Below, piece by piece: positions 8,267 to 17,293 of a stretch of DNA of 64,000 nucleotides (within the stretch, counting starts at the first letter, position 1; each line of letters opens with the position of its first letter). This DNA is from Flagellimonas hymeniacidonis. Lineage in GTDB: Bacteria; Bacteroidota; Bacteroidia; Flavobacteriales; Flavobacteriaceae. The position numbers were made by a program, and so were the translations under genes. The DNA lies in assembly GCF_008040165.1 (NCBI RefSeq), contig NZ_VRUR01000001.1, forward strand, positions 1,197,349-1,261,348. Direction: 5' to 3'. The notes below the pieces were generated by a model, which was not told the origin of the DNA, made no database searches, and worked only from the letters and a program-made list of their open reading frames with translations.

Positions 8267-9481
8267 GTGCAGCAAACTATTCTACATATGGACTTGGACA
8301 CCTTTTTCGTGTCCTGTGAACGGCTACTCGACAGCAAACTTAAGAAAAGACCTATCCTAGTGGGCGGTACTGGCGACAGGGGCGTGGTGTCCTCATGCAG
8401 TTATGAGACAAGGCGATTTGGGGTGCATTCGGGCATGTCCATGAAGATAGCACAACGCCTCTGCCCGGAGGCCGTGGTGATAAGGGGCAATGCTGGTACT
8501 TATATGAAGTTCTCCGATATGGTAACGGAAATCATAAAGCTAGATGTACCCATATTTGAAAAGGCAAGTGTGGACGAGTTCTATGCCGACCTGAGCGGGA
8601 TGGACAGGTTTTTCGGCTGCTACAAATATGCTTCCGAACTCCGGCTGAGGATTATTAAGGAAACAGGGCTGCCGATTTCCTTCGGACTTTCCAAGAACAA
8701 AGTAGTTTCAAAAGTGGCCACGGGAGAGGCAAAACCCAATAACCAACTGAGGATTGATTTTGGTCTGGAGAAACAATTTCTTGCACCTCTGTCCGTAAAA
8801 AAGATACCATCTGTTGGAAACAAGACTGCCCAAGCGCTCATCAACATGGGGGTTGAACGTATAAGTACCATACAGGAAATGCCCCTCGAACTTATGGTAA
8901 GCGCCTTTGGACTTAACGGAAAGACCATTTGGAAACGTGCTAATGGCCTTGACAATCCTCCACTTGTGCCGTTCCACCATCGTAAGTCCATCAATATGGA
9001 ACGCACCTATGGGACCGATACCATTGATATGGTTAAATTGAGGACATCCCTTGTTGCAATGGTGGAGTGCAGGGCATCCCAACTCAGAAGGGCCAATAAG
9101 ATGACCGGGTGTGTCAGTGTCAAGATTCGTTACTCTGACTTTTCAACCTATACCAAGCAAAAGCGTATTCCTTATACAAGTGCAGACCATATCCTTGTGC
9201 CCTTAGCACTGGAACTGTTCCATACGCTCTATAACCGAAGAATGCTCATACGGCTAATCGGGATTTCGTTCAGCCATATCGTCGGGGGCAATTATCAGAT
9301 AGACCTCTTTGATGATTCTGAAAAGATGTTGAACCTATATAGCGCTATGGATAAGATAAAGGACCGCTTCGGTGACAACAAGGTGATGCACGCAGCATCC
9401 ATCGGCGCCAAGACCATCGGTGGTGATGGAAACCCGTTTGATGGAAGCCCTCCCATTGTACTCGCTCACCGGACCCAATAA
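8267..9481 (+). CDS. Y-family DNA polymerase (Pol IV/DinB-like)
   Basis: 404 residues. Translesion polymerase: metal-binding Asp9 in HMDLD and the acidic pair Asp103-Glu104 in SVDEFYADLS. Finger, palm and thumb (helix-hairpin-helix IPSVGNKTAQAL) regions are complete and the little-finger domain follows to about residue 345. The start is GTG at 8267, giving the usual ILHMDLDTFF beginning; ATG at 8288 would cut the first strand. The stop overlaps the start of the DnaE-like gene (TAATG), so the two are translationally coupled. This pairs a lesion-bypass polymerase with a partner replicase, as in ImuB-DnaE2 systems, but the acidic residues are intact here, unlike in ImuB. Confidence 0.9.
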   Translation: MQQTILHMDLDTFFVSCERLLDSKLKKRPILVGGTGDRGVVSSCSYETRRFGVHSGMSMKIAQRLCPEAVVIRGNAGTYMKFSDMVTEIIKLDVPIFEKASVDEFYADLSGMDRFFGCYKYASELRLRIIKETGLPISFGLSKNKVVSKVATGEAKPNNQLRIDFGLEKQFLAPLSVKKIPSVGNKTAQALINMGVERISTIQEMPLELMVSAFGLNGKTIWKRANGLDNPPLVPFHHRKSINMERTYGTDTIDMVKLRTSLVAMVECRASQLRRANKMTGCVSVKIRYSDFSTYTKQKRIPYTSADHILVPLALELFHTLYNRRMLIRLIGISFSHIVGGNYQIDLFDDSEKMLNLYSAMDKIKDRFGDNKVMHAASIGAKTIGGDGNPFDGSPPIVLAHRTQ

Positions 9482-12462
9482 TGTATATCAATTGTCACAC
9501 ATATTACTCCCTGAACTATGGGACGTTCTCAGAGACCCAATTATTGGAGCTTGCCAAACAGAACAATGTTGATGTATTGGCACTGACAGACATCAATAAT
9601 ACATCCGCTTGCCTAAACTTTATCCGCTTGGCACAAAAAGAAGGAATCAAGCCCATAGTTGGAATTGACTTCCGAAACGGCTCAGACCAACAATTTGTGG
9701 GCCTTGCCAATAACAATCTTGGCTTTCAGGAACTCAACTCCTTTCTATCAGTGCACCTGCACAATGACACTGAAATAGGGCCGATTGCCCCCGAATTCCA
9801 AAACGCCTATATCATCTATCCATTTGAAAAGGTACTGCAATTGGAAAGGACCAATTTTAGGGAAAACGAGTTCATAGGGTTGACCATCCGGGAGCTCAAT
9901 AAATTACCTTTTTCCAAATACAAAAATTGTGATAACCTGGTGTTGAAACAACCCGTCACTTTTAGGAATAAAAAGGATTTTAACGTACATCGACTCATAA
10001 GGGCCATTGGCCTGAACACCATCTTGAGCAAGCTGGAGGAGTCTGAAGAGGGAAGCCCACTTGACAAGATGCTTCCTTTGACGGAAGTTTTGGAAATCCT
10101 TGAGAACCACCCTGGGATAGTTTCCAATACACAAAGGATTTTGGATATCTGTTCCATTGGATTCGGATTTGACGATAATAGGATATCCCAGAACCAACAA
10201 TCGTTCCTTGGTGACAAGAAAAGGGATTTTGAACGGCTGAAGGAACTCTGTAACAAAGGACTTTATAAACGATATCCCAATCCATCTCAAACTGTAGAAA
10301 GGAGATTGGAAAGGGAGCTTGCGACCATCAAGGACATGGGTTTTGTTCCCTATTTCCTAATCAACCATGATATTGTGGAATATGCCAGGAACAAGGACTA
10401 TCCCTTTGTTGGACGGGGGAGCGGAGCAAACAGCATCGTGGCTTATGTCATAGGCATTACCGAGGTGGACCCCATCGAGCTTGACCTTTATTTTGAGCGA
10501 TTCATCAATCCCTATCGAACCTCTCCACCTGACTTTGATATTGATTTCTCCTGGAGGGAACGGGAAGATGTTACGGCCTATATTTTCAAAAGGTTCAAGA
10601 ACGTTGCACTGTTGGCAACCTATAACACTTTCAAATATAAGGCGGCAGTACGGGAAGTTGGTAAGGTGTTTGGGCTTCCCAAAGAGGAAATTGACAAGCT
10701 CAGTGTGGGTAACTACCATTTGCCCAACCTAGACAGTATGCAAAAGCTAGTCCTTAAATATTCCACTTGGGTACAGGGGATGCCCAACTATATCAGCGTG
10801 CATTCTGCAGGAATATTGATATTGGACAAGTCTGTTCATTACTACTCAGCTACCAGCCTTCCGCCCAAGGGTTTCCCAACGGTTCAGTTCGATATGATCA
10901 TTGCCGAGGACGTAGGGATATTCAAATATGATATCCTCGGACAAAGAGGGCTTGCCAAGATAAAGGACACCATAGAACTGGTGAGGGAAAACCAACCTGA
11001 TGCTGAACTCATCGACATTGACAGGACTGATGTATTCAAAAAGGATGAGAAGATAAATGCCCTTTTGAGCAAGGGAGGGGCCATTGGCGCATATTATGTG
11101 GAATCCCCCGCCATGAGGGGGCTTATGAAAAAACTCCGTACCCATGATTATCTTGGGCTTGTAGCTGCCAGTTCGGTGATACGCCCTGGTGTTTCCAGCT
11201 CTGGGATGAAAGATGAGTACATCAAACGTGAACGTGACCCCATGCGGAGGAAACAGGCCAATCCCCACCTTTGGAAAATCATGCCTGAGACTCACGGTAT
11301 AATGGTATACCAGGAGGATGTGCTAAAGGTGGCCCATCTTTTTGCGGGACTGGACCTGGGAGAGGCTGATGTATTAAGAAGGGGGATGAGCGGGAAGTTC
11401 AGGTCAAGGGAGGAATTCAAGGCCGTAGAGGAAAAGTACTTTTTGAATTGCAGGAAAAGAGGTTATGGTGAACAACTCATCAACGAAGTCTGGGAACAGA
11501 TAAAAAGCTTTGCCGGATATGCTTTTGCAAAGGGGCATTCCGCATCCTATGCCGTCGAGAGTTACCAGAGCCTTTACCTCAAATGCTATTTCCCCATTGA
11601 ATTTATGACTGCAGTCCTAAATAACGGTGGCGGGTTCTATGATACCGAACTTTATATCCATGAGGCCAGGAAATGGGGAGCTGTCATCCACCCTCCCTGT
11701 ATCAATACCAGTGACCATCCCAATGTTGTCATTGGAAATGCGATATATCTTGGGTTCGGTTATTTAAGAAGTCTGGAAAAACTCGTCATACAAAGGATAT
11801 TGACCGAACGACAACTGAACGGAAAGTTCCGCTCATTTGATAATTTTATTGATAGGATCGCCATATCCATGGAGCAATTGACCATCCTGATAAGAATAGA
11901 TGGCTTTAGGTTCACAGGCATTCCCAAGAAGGAACTGCTTTGGCAGGGTATGTTCAAGACAAAGGCCAATAGCTTGAAAACTACACAGAGGTTTTTGTTC
12001 AGGCCTAAACACCGAAATTTTAAGATACCTATCCTTTACCACAACAATATCGAGGACCATTATGACCAACTCGAACTGTTGGGGTTTCCATTATGCTCCT
12101 ATTTTGATCTAATGGCGGACAGTCCCAAGAGCAGATTGTTGGCAAAGGACATGCCCAAATACAAGGGAAAAATGATATTGATATACGGTTCAATGGTACA
12201 TTACCGTTTGAACACCACTTCCAAAGGAGATAGGATGGCCTTCACTACCATGCTCGATATGGAAGGTGAGTTCTTTGATTGTGTCCATTTTCCTCAGACA
12301 ATGCTGAAAACACCCATTAGGGGAAAGGGGGTTTATGCCTGTTATGGGAAACCCACAGAGGAGTTCGGGCATTATAGCTTTGAGGTGGTCTGGACCAAAA
12401 AGATGTCGTTGCGACCTGACCCCAGACATTCCGATGTTTTACCAAAATCTTTTTCTGGTTGA
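9481..12462 (+). CDS. DNA polymerase III alpha-like protein (error-prone DnaE2-type)
   Basis: 993 residues, clearly shorter than the replicative DnaE (about 1,150 or more). N-terminal PHP domain (residues 1-70, starting CHTYYSLNYG), then the C-family palm with GRGSGANSIVAYVIG and the catalytic PPDFDIDFSW near residue 350, finger region and an OB-fold-like end (KMILIYGSMVHY). The PHP metal motif LTDHGN reads LTDINN here, so PHP activity is probably lost. It overlaps the Y-family gene by its start codon. Known DnaE2 proteins work with ImuB in mutagenic repair; this pair may do the same job on the ICE. Confidence 0.88.
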   Translation: MYINCHTYYSLNYGTFSETQLLELAKQNNVDVLALTDINNTSACLNFIRLAQKEGIKPIVGIDFRNGSDQQFVGLANNNLGFQELNSFLSVHLHNDTEIGPIAPEFQNAYIIYPFEKVLQLERTNFRENEFIGLTIRELNKLPFSKYKNCDNLVLKQPVTFRNKKDFNVHRLIRAIGLNTILSKLEESEEGSPLDKMLPLTEVLEILENHPGIVSNTQRILDICSIGFGFDDNRISQNQQSFLGDKKRDFERLKELCNKGLYKRYPNPSQTVERRLERELATIKDMGFVPYFLINHDIVEYARNKDYPFVGRGSGANSIVAYVIGITEVDPIELDLYFERFINPYRTSPPDFDIDFSWREREDVTAYIFKRFKNVALLATYNTFKYKAAVREVGKVFGLPKEEIDKLSVGNYHLPNLDSMQKLVLKYSTWVQGMPNYISVHSAGILILDKSVHYYSATSLPPKGFPTVQFDMIIAEDVGIFKYDILGQRGLAKIKDTIELVRENQPDAELIDIDRTDVFKKDEKINALLSKGGAIGAYYVESPAMRGLMKKLRTHDYLGLVAASSVIRPGVSSSGMKDEYIKRERDPMRRKQANPHLWKIMPETHGIMVYQEDVLKVAHLFAGLDLGEADVLRRGMSGKFRSREEFKAVEEKYFLNCRKRGYGEQLINEVWEQIKSFAGYAFAKGHSASYAVESYQSLYLKCYFPIEFMTAVLNNGGGFYDTELYIHEARKWGAVIHPPCINTSDHPNVVIGNAIYLGFGYLRSLEKLVIQRILTERQLNGKFRSFDNFIDRIAISMEQLTILIRIDGFRFTGIPKKELLWQGMFKTKANSLKTTQRFLFRPKHRNFKIPILYHNNIEDHYDQLELLGFPLCSYFDLMADSPKSRLLAKDMPKYKGKMILIYGSMVHYRLNTTSKGDRMAFTTMLDMEGEFFDCVHFPQTMLKTPIRGKGVYACYGKPTEEFGHYSFEVVWTKKMSLRPDPRHSDVLPKSFSG

Positions 12463-12819
12463 TCTATATCTAGTTGAATGGTGAACCTAGGACTAAAACG
12501 CCAAATCAAAAATCGTGATACCATTCATCGACATTATATATCTCAAAATAGGAGATTATGTTAATAATATGCGCATTTCATCGATAAAAGGCCTAATTAA
12601 TGTTAAAATTATTGTTGAAATAATCCAAATGGGCACTTTAAAACGAATAGATGACATGTATAACATGTAATCATTGATAAATTAATAATTTATTTTACTT
12701 TTTATTATTAATTATATGTGTATTTCATCGAATAAACTCGTTTTTCAACAAATTTCATTTCATTCAAAATTATATTTGTCACCGAATTGGAAACGATTCG
12801 TCCCAAAACCTCTTACGAC
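12463..12819. other. AT-rich regulatory stretch
   Basis: No gene. It holds two copies of the motif ATTTCATCGA(A)TAAA at 12575-12588 and 12722-12736, a CTCAAAATAGGAG block just before the first, and a double ACATGT element near 12655. TATATTTG at 12771-12778 could be the promoter -7 box for the next gene. The same motif block appears at 22,530-22,565. Confidence 0.45.
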
Positions 12820-13341
12820 ATGAGCACTATGAAGCAACCCCTCTCTACCTCCGCCCCAGAATTGCCGACCCTTGATGTTCCTAATAGCCAGGAACAAGCG
12901 CCAAACATGAACTCTAAGTATGGCCAAAAGACCAAAGAATTGAGGTTTAAATTCAATAACTATATGTTATTAGGATTCAAGGTATTACAGTTCACCACTA
13001 TAATTATCTGTATTCTAGGTGTCCTTTTGTTTGGATTCGGCGTAGCTGTATCTTATTTCGATAGCTCAAATCTTAGTATTACCGAAGCTATCTGTGGCCC
13101 CCTTATTTCCATAATTTCTGGATTGATGATAAAGCCGTTGAACGAGTTGAGACAAAATTTAAATAAAGAGCTCAATTCCCAGATTCGAAAAGCCGAAATC
13201 GAGAAAACCATAGATGAAATCAAAAACCCTGAAACAAAGGAGGAACAACAAGTTAAGTACCTAGATTATTTGTTGGATATCCAAGTTTTACAGGACTCCA
13301 AAAACAAATATGACGAGAGACCTGTGAAACAGGCGAGCTAG
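12820..13341 (+). CDS. Hypothetical protein with two membrane segments
   Basis: 173 residues from ATG at 12820 (MSTMKQPLSTS); a TTG at 12787 would add 11 residues. A disordered proline/serine-rich N-terminus is followed by two transmembrane segments (about residues 58-80 and 90-110 of the ATG form) and a charged C-terminal coiled coil (LNKELNSQIRKAEIEKTI). This topology suits a small membrane-anchored scaffold with both ends in the cytoplasm. Function unknown. Upstream it shares a sequence block with the secreted-protein gene at 22,735. Confidence 0.6.
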   Translation: MSTMKQPLSTSAPELPTLDVPNSQEQAPNMNSKYGQKTKELRFKFNNYMLLGFKVLQFTTIIICILGVLLFGFGVAVSYFDSSNLSITEAICGPLISIISGLMIKPLNELRQNLNKELNSQIRKAEIEKTIDEIKNPETKEEQQVKYLDYLLDIQVLQDSKNKYDERPVKQAS

Positions 13342-13359
13342 CGTTGTCAAAAGGTGTCT

Positions 13360-13818
13360 TTAATTATAGTTTCTACGCCAAATCCAAGGAGCTATTGGAT
13401 TTTCCATTGTCCATATGCCAATATTCATTTGCCTTGCTAAAGATTCTAGTGTACTAAATTCTGAATTAGTTGAATACTTTTTAAAATGCCAAGCAAGTCC
13501 CTTTTTTAGCAATTCTTCAGATAGGTTTTTCCCTGAATCGTAATTGATAAAACCTATAATTCTTCCATACCTGTCCTTGCCCTTTTCTTCAACAAATACC
13601 AATTTCAAATATATCTCATCTGAAGTGAACCTCTTGGCAACCTTGCTAAATGGCTGTGCGTATTCTGGACAATCTATATCTGCAACCCGAATGACATGCT
13701 GTTGGTTATCCTCGTCAAGGATAACTACTGTATCTCCATCTTTTACTTGTACAACCTTTCCTTTGAGTTGTCCAAAGCTAATTAGGGGCAATAAAGCGCA
13801 AAGCCACAATATTTTCAT
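13360..13818 (-). CDS. Secreted thermonuclease (SNase family)
   Basis: 152 residues. Signal peptide (MKILWLCALLPLISFG), then a complete SNase domain: VKDGDTVVI (calcium-binding Asp), IRVADIDCPE (catalytic Arg and Glu), DRYGRIIGF (second catalytic Arg) and ELLKKGLAWHF. It should cut DNA or RNA in the periplasm or outside the cell. Thermonucleases are frequent cargo of Bacteroidota ICEs and plasmids. It ends 18 bases from the convergent stop of the membrane protein gene. Confidence 0.9.
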   Translation of the reverse strand: MKILWLCALLPLISFGQLKGKVVQVKDGDTVVILDEDNQQHVIRVADIDCPEYAQPFSKVAKRFTSDEIYLKLVFVEEKGKDRYGRIIGFINYDSGKNLSEELLKKGLAWHFKKYSTNSEFSTLESLARQMNIGIWTMENPIAPWIWRRNYN

Positions 13819-13945
13819 TGTCTGTTCTAGTTAAAAAAAGGGCTATGCTGCTTATGACCGATAAACCAAATATAATAGGTTTTCAAAAAATGGTAGGGAG
13901 GATAAATGCTTTTACAAATGTTATGTTGAAACAAAAAATTTAAAA

Positions 13946-14968
13946 CTAATTTCTCAATGGAAAATCCAAAGTATACAATGGACCGAAGCTTGAACTTAAC
14001 TTTAATTGTATTCTTAGGTTTATTTTATTCAAGTACTCTGAAATTAAGGTTTCTTCATCTAAGTTTCCTTCAATAGAAGTTATATCCATAGAAGTAAAAC
14101 TATTATCAGGAATAGCCTGACCCCTAGCTGCTCTCGAACTGTTTGAATCGGATTTTTTTGACTTTCCTGTTAGATTTGTAGGTCGTATAGTCTTTGGTTT
14201 TCTTAGCGCTAATACAAGACTAAAATGTTTTTCATCATCACCAGTAATGATGATGGGACCATTCTTTAGTTTTGACAGATTTTTTCTTTTGTTCAATGTA
14301 TAATATCCCAATGGAACTATTTCAAGATATTCATTTATAAAATCCCTCATTTGCGATTTGGTATCAAAGTAGGACCCTCTATAGTAATCATGTCGGTTAT
14401 ATAAATCCAAATTATTTGGGTCATAGTAATTTGCCGTGAATTCATCTATAACAATTGGTTTGGTGTTGTCTATACCAAAAATTTCTTTTTCCAGTTCAGT
14501 AAACTTCGGAACCGTGGAATGATAAAACTTAAATTGTTCAAAGGCACGAGAAAGTTCAATCTTATACGACTCTTGTGAACCCCAATGTTTAGGTGCATTA
14601 TACAACTTCCTGTTAACATTATAGTCCGACAGTTCACCTTCTCCTGTGATTAAACCCCTAAGCTCTTTAATTCTACTTATGACACGTGCGGGCTGACTGC
14701 TTTTTAGATGATAGTTTTCTAGGTAATTATTTATTGCTACAGTTGGTCCAACCCCTAGTTGATTGTATTTATGATGGTCGGATAGAAAGGTCACATCATA
14801 TAAAGATAAACGAGTGCCAGACCGGTTCGGATTCTTTACAATAATATTTACATTATATAAATCAAATGCACTGTGATTTATTACTTGACTTGGGACATCA
14901 TTTTTGTTTAAGCTATCTATGCTGGTTCTGACTAAATTAAATACTTCTACGACTGGAGCTTTTTTTTT
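13946..14968 (-). CDS. Downstream half of a frameshift-split lipoprotein gene
   Basis: The -1 frame is open from the A9 run at 14,960-14,968 to the stop at 13,946, about 340 codons. The first start-like codon is GTG at 14,794 (282 residues), but the 58 codons before it also read like protein (APVVEVFNLVRTSIDSL, HSAFDLYNVNIIVKN) and have no ATG, GTG or TTG. It is therefore most likely translated as a fusion with the preceding lipoprotein ORF, giving roughly 520 residues, or else it is a broken gene. Serine-rich near its residue 220, otherwise no known domain. Confidence 0.6.
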   Translation of the reverse strand, partial: KKKAPVVEVFNLVRTSIDSLNKNDVPSQVINHSAFDLYNVNIIVKNPNRSGTRLSLYDVTFLSDHHKYNQLGVGPTVAINNYLENYHLKSSQPARVISRIKELRGLITGEGELSDYNVNRKLYNAPKHWGSQESYKIELSRAFEQFKFYHSTVPKFTELEKEIFGIDNTKPIVIDEFTANYYDPNNLDLYNRHDYYRGSYFDTKSQMRDFINEYLEIVPLGYYTLNKRKNLSKLKNGPIIITGDDEKHFSLVLALRKPKTIRPTNLTGKSKKSDSNSSRAARGQAIPDNSFTSMDITSIEGNLDEETLISEYLNKINLRIQLKLSSSFGPLYTLDFPLRN

Positions 14969-15522
14969 ATAATGTCGTCTTCAATAGTCCTGGTGTCAGG
15001 AATCCCGGCTATTCTATTATTCAATATTTCTAGAAAAACGTCCCAACCGCTATCCACTAGAAAGAATCGCTCACCTGCCATATCCCTAATTTTCTCGGTA
15101 TAGCGTTTTGAACGCATCATTTTTTTTAAATCCTTCTTTCTAGCACAAAAACTAATCATGTTTGCATTCCAAGCAGTCGCAAGTTGCTCAGGAGTCCTTG
15201 TTTTATATATTGCTACCCTTTGCTTAAAATACTTATAATTATTTTCCCCATCGGCTGTTTCTATTGGGCTTAAAACTGATGATGGATTCAGGATTTTTTG
15301 CAAGGCAATATCAAAAACACCCAACCCTTTTGTTAATGCAGCCGATATGGAATCATTTCTAACAAAGTGTTCTGGTTCTAGAAAAAATGTACCCTTACAA
15401 CCAGTATTTTTATTTCCTATAGCTGCAGTAGTGGTATCACTTAGAGGTCCACAAGAACTTAGGACTAATAGAAATAATGAAAGGGGAAGAAACTTGAATA
15501 TGGCAGTTATCAATGATTTCAT
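14947..15522 (-). CDS. Lipoprotein, upstream half of a frameshift-split gene
   Basis: 191 residues in the zero frame. Signal peptide with lipobox LSSC (Cys24), so it is lipidated. It ends just after IEDDIIKKKLQS, directly behind an A9 run that contains the heptamer A AAA AAG in frame, the classic -1 slippery sequence of dnaX. A -1 step continues the protein into the next open frame. The domain is not recognised. Whether the shift is programmed, a mutation, or a base-call error in the run cannot be decided from this sequence. Confidence 0.65.
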   Translation of the reverse strand: MKSLITAIFKFLPLSLFLLVLSSCGPLSDTTTAAIGNKNTGCKGTFFLEPEHFVRNDSISAALTKGLGVFDIALQKILNPSSVLSPIETADGENNYKYFKQRVAIYKTRTPEQLATAWNANMISFCARKKDLKKMMRSKRYTEKIRDMAGERFFLVDSGWDVFLEILNNRIAGIPDTRTIEDDIIKKKLQS

Positions 15523-16077
15523 GAGGTTTTAAATGGTTGATAATGTAACAATATAGAAAAAGTTTTCATTTTATTCTGTATAATCCTACAAAACATGTCG
15601 TAATAAATTTATACAAATAATAACTTTACATTAAAAAATGAATATATCGAAGTCACAACGTCTTATCCTTTGCATAAGATGTTGTCCGTTATACGGAGCA
15701 ATCCTTGCCCTTTTGGACAAGGACTTCAGGGACGTATGTTCCTAAAGTCTAGGTTGGCTTCATTTACCTATGATTCATTTTCCACCATCGACGACAAATC
15801 TAGCCCGTGCCTTCAAAATCTGCTGCAATACTTTTTTTAAAAATAGGGCCTCCCTCCTGCAGGGGATTCCGCCACTATTTTTAAAGTTGGGCGCAAGCTT
15901 CCAAAAGTCTTTTGCGGATTCAACACGGGCATTGTACAAGGTATCGACGGGGGGACTAAATTCACCACAGGTGAAGCTCAACTTCTTTAAGGGTCCTAAT
16001 GAAATCTTCGATTTAATTCCTATTGATAAATAGATTAAATAGAATATTTATACTATTGCTTATTAGGCTATTTAGAA
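15523..16077. other. Gene-free stretch with a cluster of hairpins
   Basis: Two opposing short ORFs overlap each other here and neither is convincing. Strong inverted repeats follow one another: ACAACGTCTTAT/ATAAGATGTTGT (15,655-15,685), CCGT-TAT-ACGG (15,686-15,696), CCTTG/CAAGG (15,703-15,722), and an 11-bp perfect pair TTTAAAAATAG/CTATTTTTAAA (15,836-15,885). A structured RNA or a relaxase or replication site are possible readings. Confidence 0.45.
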
Positions 16078-16542
16078 TTATCGATTAAATATGCGCTCAT
16101 CAAAGGGAAAGTCCCTTATGTCATTAATTTTTACTAGGTTGGTGTATTCAGGAAAGTTAGGATTCAGTAAGTAATTAAAATCACCTTCAACGATAACCGA
16201 AGGTACTTTTAACGCCAATTGCAGGGAACTTTCAATAAACGTATCTCCTATTTCTTGAGTGACATAAGAGGCGGGAAAGGAACGCCAATTCACATGTTCC
16301 AGTTGTTTCTGGTCAAAAACCTGGATCATTTCGTCTGGAAATTCTAACTCTAGAATGGAATACCCTGTTGGGACAAGATGTAAGGGGAGATGAACTGAAG
16401 CTTCTGCCATTGCCAATGCCCTTGATTGTCCTGTATAAAGCATTCTGATACCTTTATTATTCCATCTTCCACCATACAGATAGGCTCCAGTACCAGTAAG
16501 GTCATTGATAAATTGTGTTTTACCTAATCGATATGCAATCAT
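16078..16542 (-). CDS. RES-domain toxin
   Basis: 154 residues. RES family hallmark residues are present: Arg in AYRLG, GGRWNNKG, Glu in MAEASVH, and Ser further on. Characterised family members destroy NAD+ and stop growth until the Xre/MbcA antitoxin neutralises them. Its ATG overlaps the stop of the antitoxin gene (ATGA), the usual order and coupling for this class. On an ICE the pair would act as an addiction module. Confidence 0.88.
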   Translation of the reverse strand: MIAYRLGKTQFINDLTGTGAYLYGGRWNNKGIRMLYTGQSRALAMAEASVHLPLHLVPTGYSILELEFPDEMIQVFDQKQLEHVNWRSFPASYVTQEIGDTFIESSLQLALKVPSVIVEGDFNYLLNPNFPEYTNLVKINDIRDFPFDERIFNR

Positions 16543-17183
16543 GCGAACAAGCCATGTTCGATACGGCCAAGCTCGTCTTTGACCATGCTAATACCGAGGT
16601 TGGTATCTAATAAAGAAAGTGGGGTAACCTTGCCCAAGGGAATGTTTTCTGTATGCAACCATATGTGAAAGCTTTCCTTGTCGTTGAAAACTTCCATCCC
16701 TTTATGATATAGTTGTTTGATCTCTATGATACGCTCTGATTGCTGTGCCTTAAAAACCTTATCTTCTTTTTTGTACCGCTCCAAGGTTCGGGTGGTTGTG
16801 CCCAACACCCTGGCCCAAGCAACAGTATCAAACTGCATTGGTGCTGCAATCTTTTCAAAATCACCATAGCCAATCCCTTCCCTGATTGCATCTACTAATT
16901 GGATTCCCCTGGCATCATCGTTCCAATCAAAAGCTGCCATCTTCAAAACTTCTAGGCCCGTTGCTGTGGCCATAGAAAGCGTTGTTTTACCAACTCCCTT
17001 GTGACCAATAATACCAGTAAAACCGTGGCGAACGGCTTTTACCTTCCCTGAAGCTTCTTGCGAACTCAAGATGATATTACCATCGGCATCAACAGTTGCT
17101 GATATGGGTTCAATTTTATGGTGGAGTTTTCCACCCACAAAGCTTTTTTTGACCTTTTTAGAGGCACCGATTTTTTTTGCCAT
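16539..17183 (-). CDS. Xre/MbcA/ParS-type antitoxin
   Basis: 214 residues from ATG at 17,183 (MAKKIGASKKV); the upstream extension is hydrophobic and unlikely. The C-terminal DUF2384 toxin-binding domain is clear (GMEVFNDKESFHIWL, LLDTNLGISMVKDELGRIEHG) and a helix-turn-helix-like part precedes it (TVAWARVLGTTTRTLERY). It should bind the RES toxin and repress its own operon. Unusually, residues near 60-70 read GIIGHKGVGKTTLS, which looks like a Walker A loop. The protein is longer than the ~150 residues typical for the family. Confidence 0.82.
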   Translation of the reverse strand: MAKKIGASKKVKKSFVGGKLHHKIEPISATVDADGNIILSSQEASGKVKAVRHGFTGIIGHKGVGKTTLSMATATGLEVLKMAAFDWNDDARGIQLVDAIREGIGYGDFEKIAAPMQFDTVAWARVLGTTTRTLERYKKEDKVFKAQQSERIIEIKQLYHKGMEVFNDKESFHIWLHTENIPLGKVTPLSLLDTNLGISMVKDELGRIEHGLFA

Positions 17184-17293
17184 GCCATTTTTTACTTTTA
17201 TACTGACAATAAATATACCAAATGTCATTATTATAACGACAAATTTCGGTATTTTATTTTTTACCACGCCCTGATAATACGAAATGGTTTATT

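Noticed and set aside
15770..16033. Two overlapping ORFs on opposite strands
   Set aside because: Both cover the same hairpin-rich stretch, neither has a recognisable domain, and an 11-bp inverted repeat lies within.
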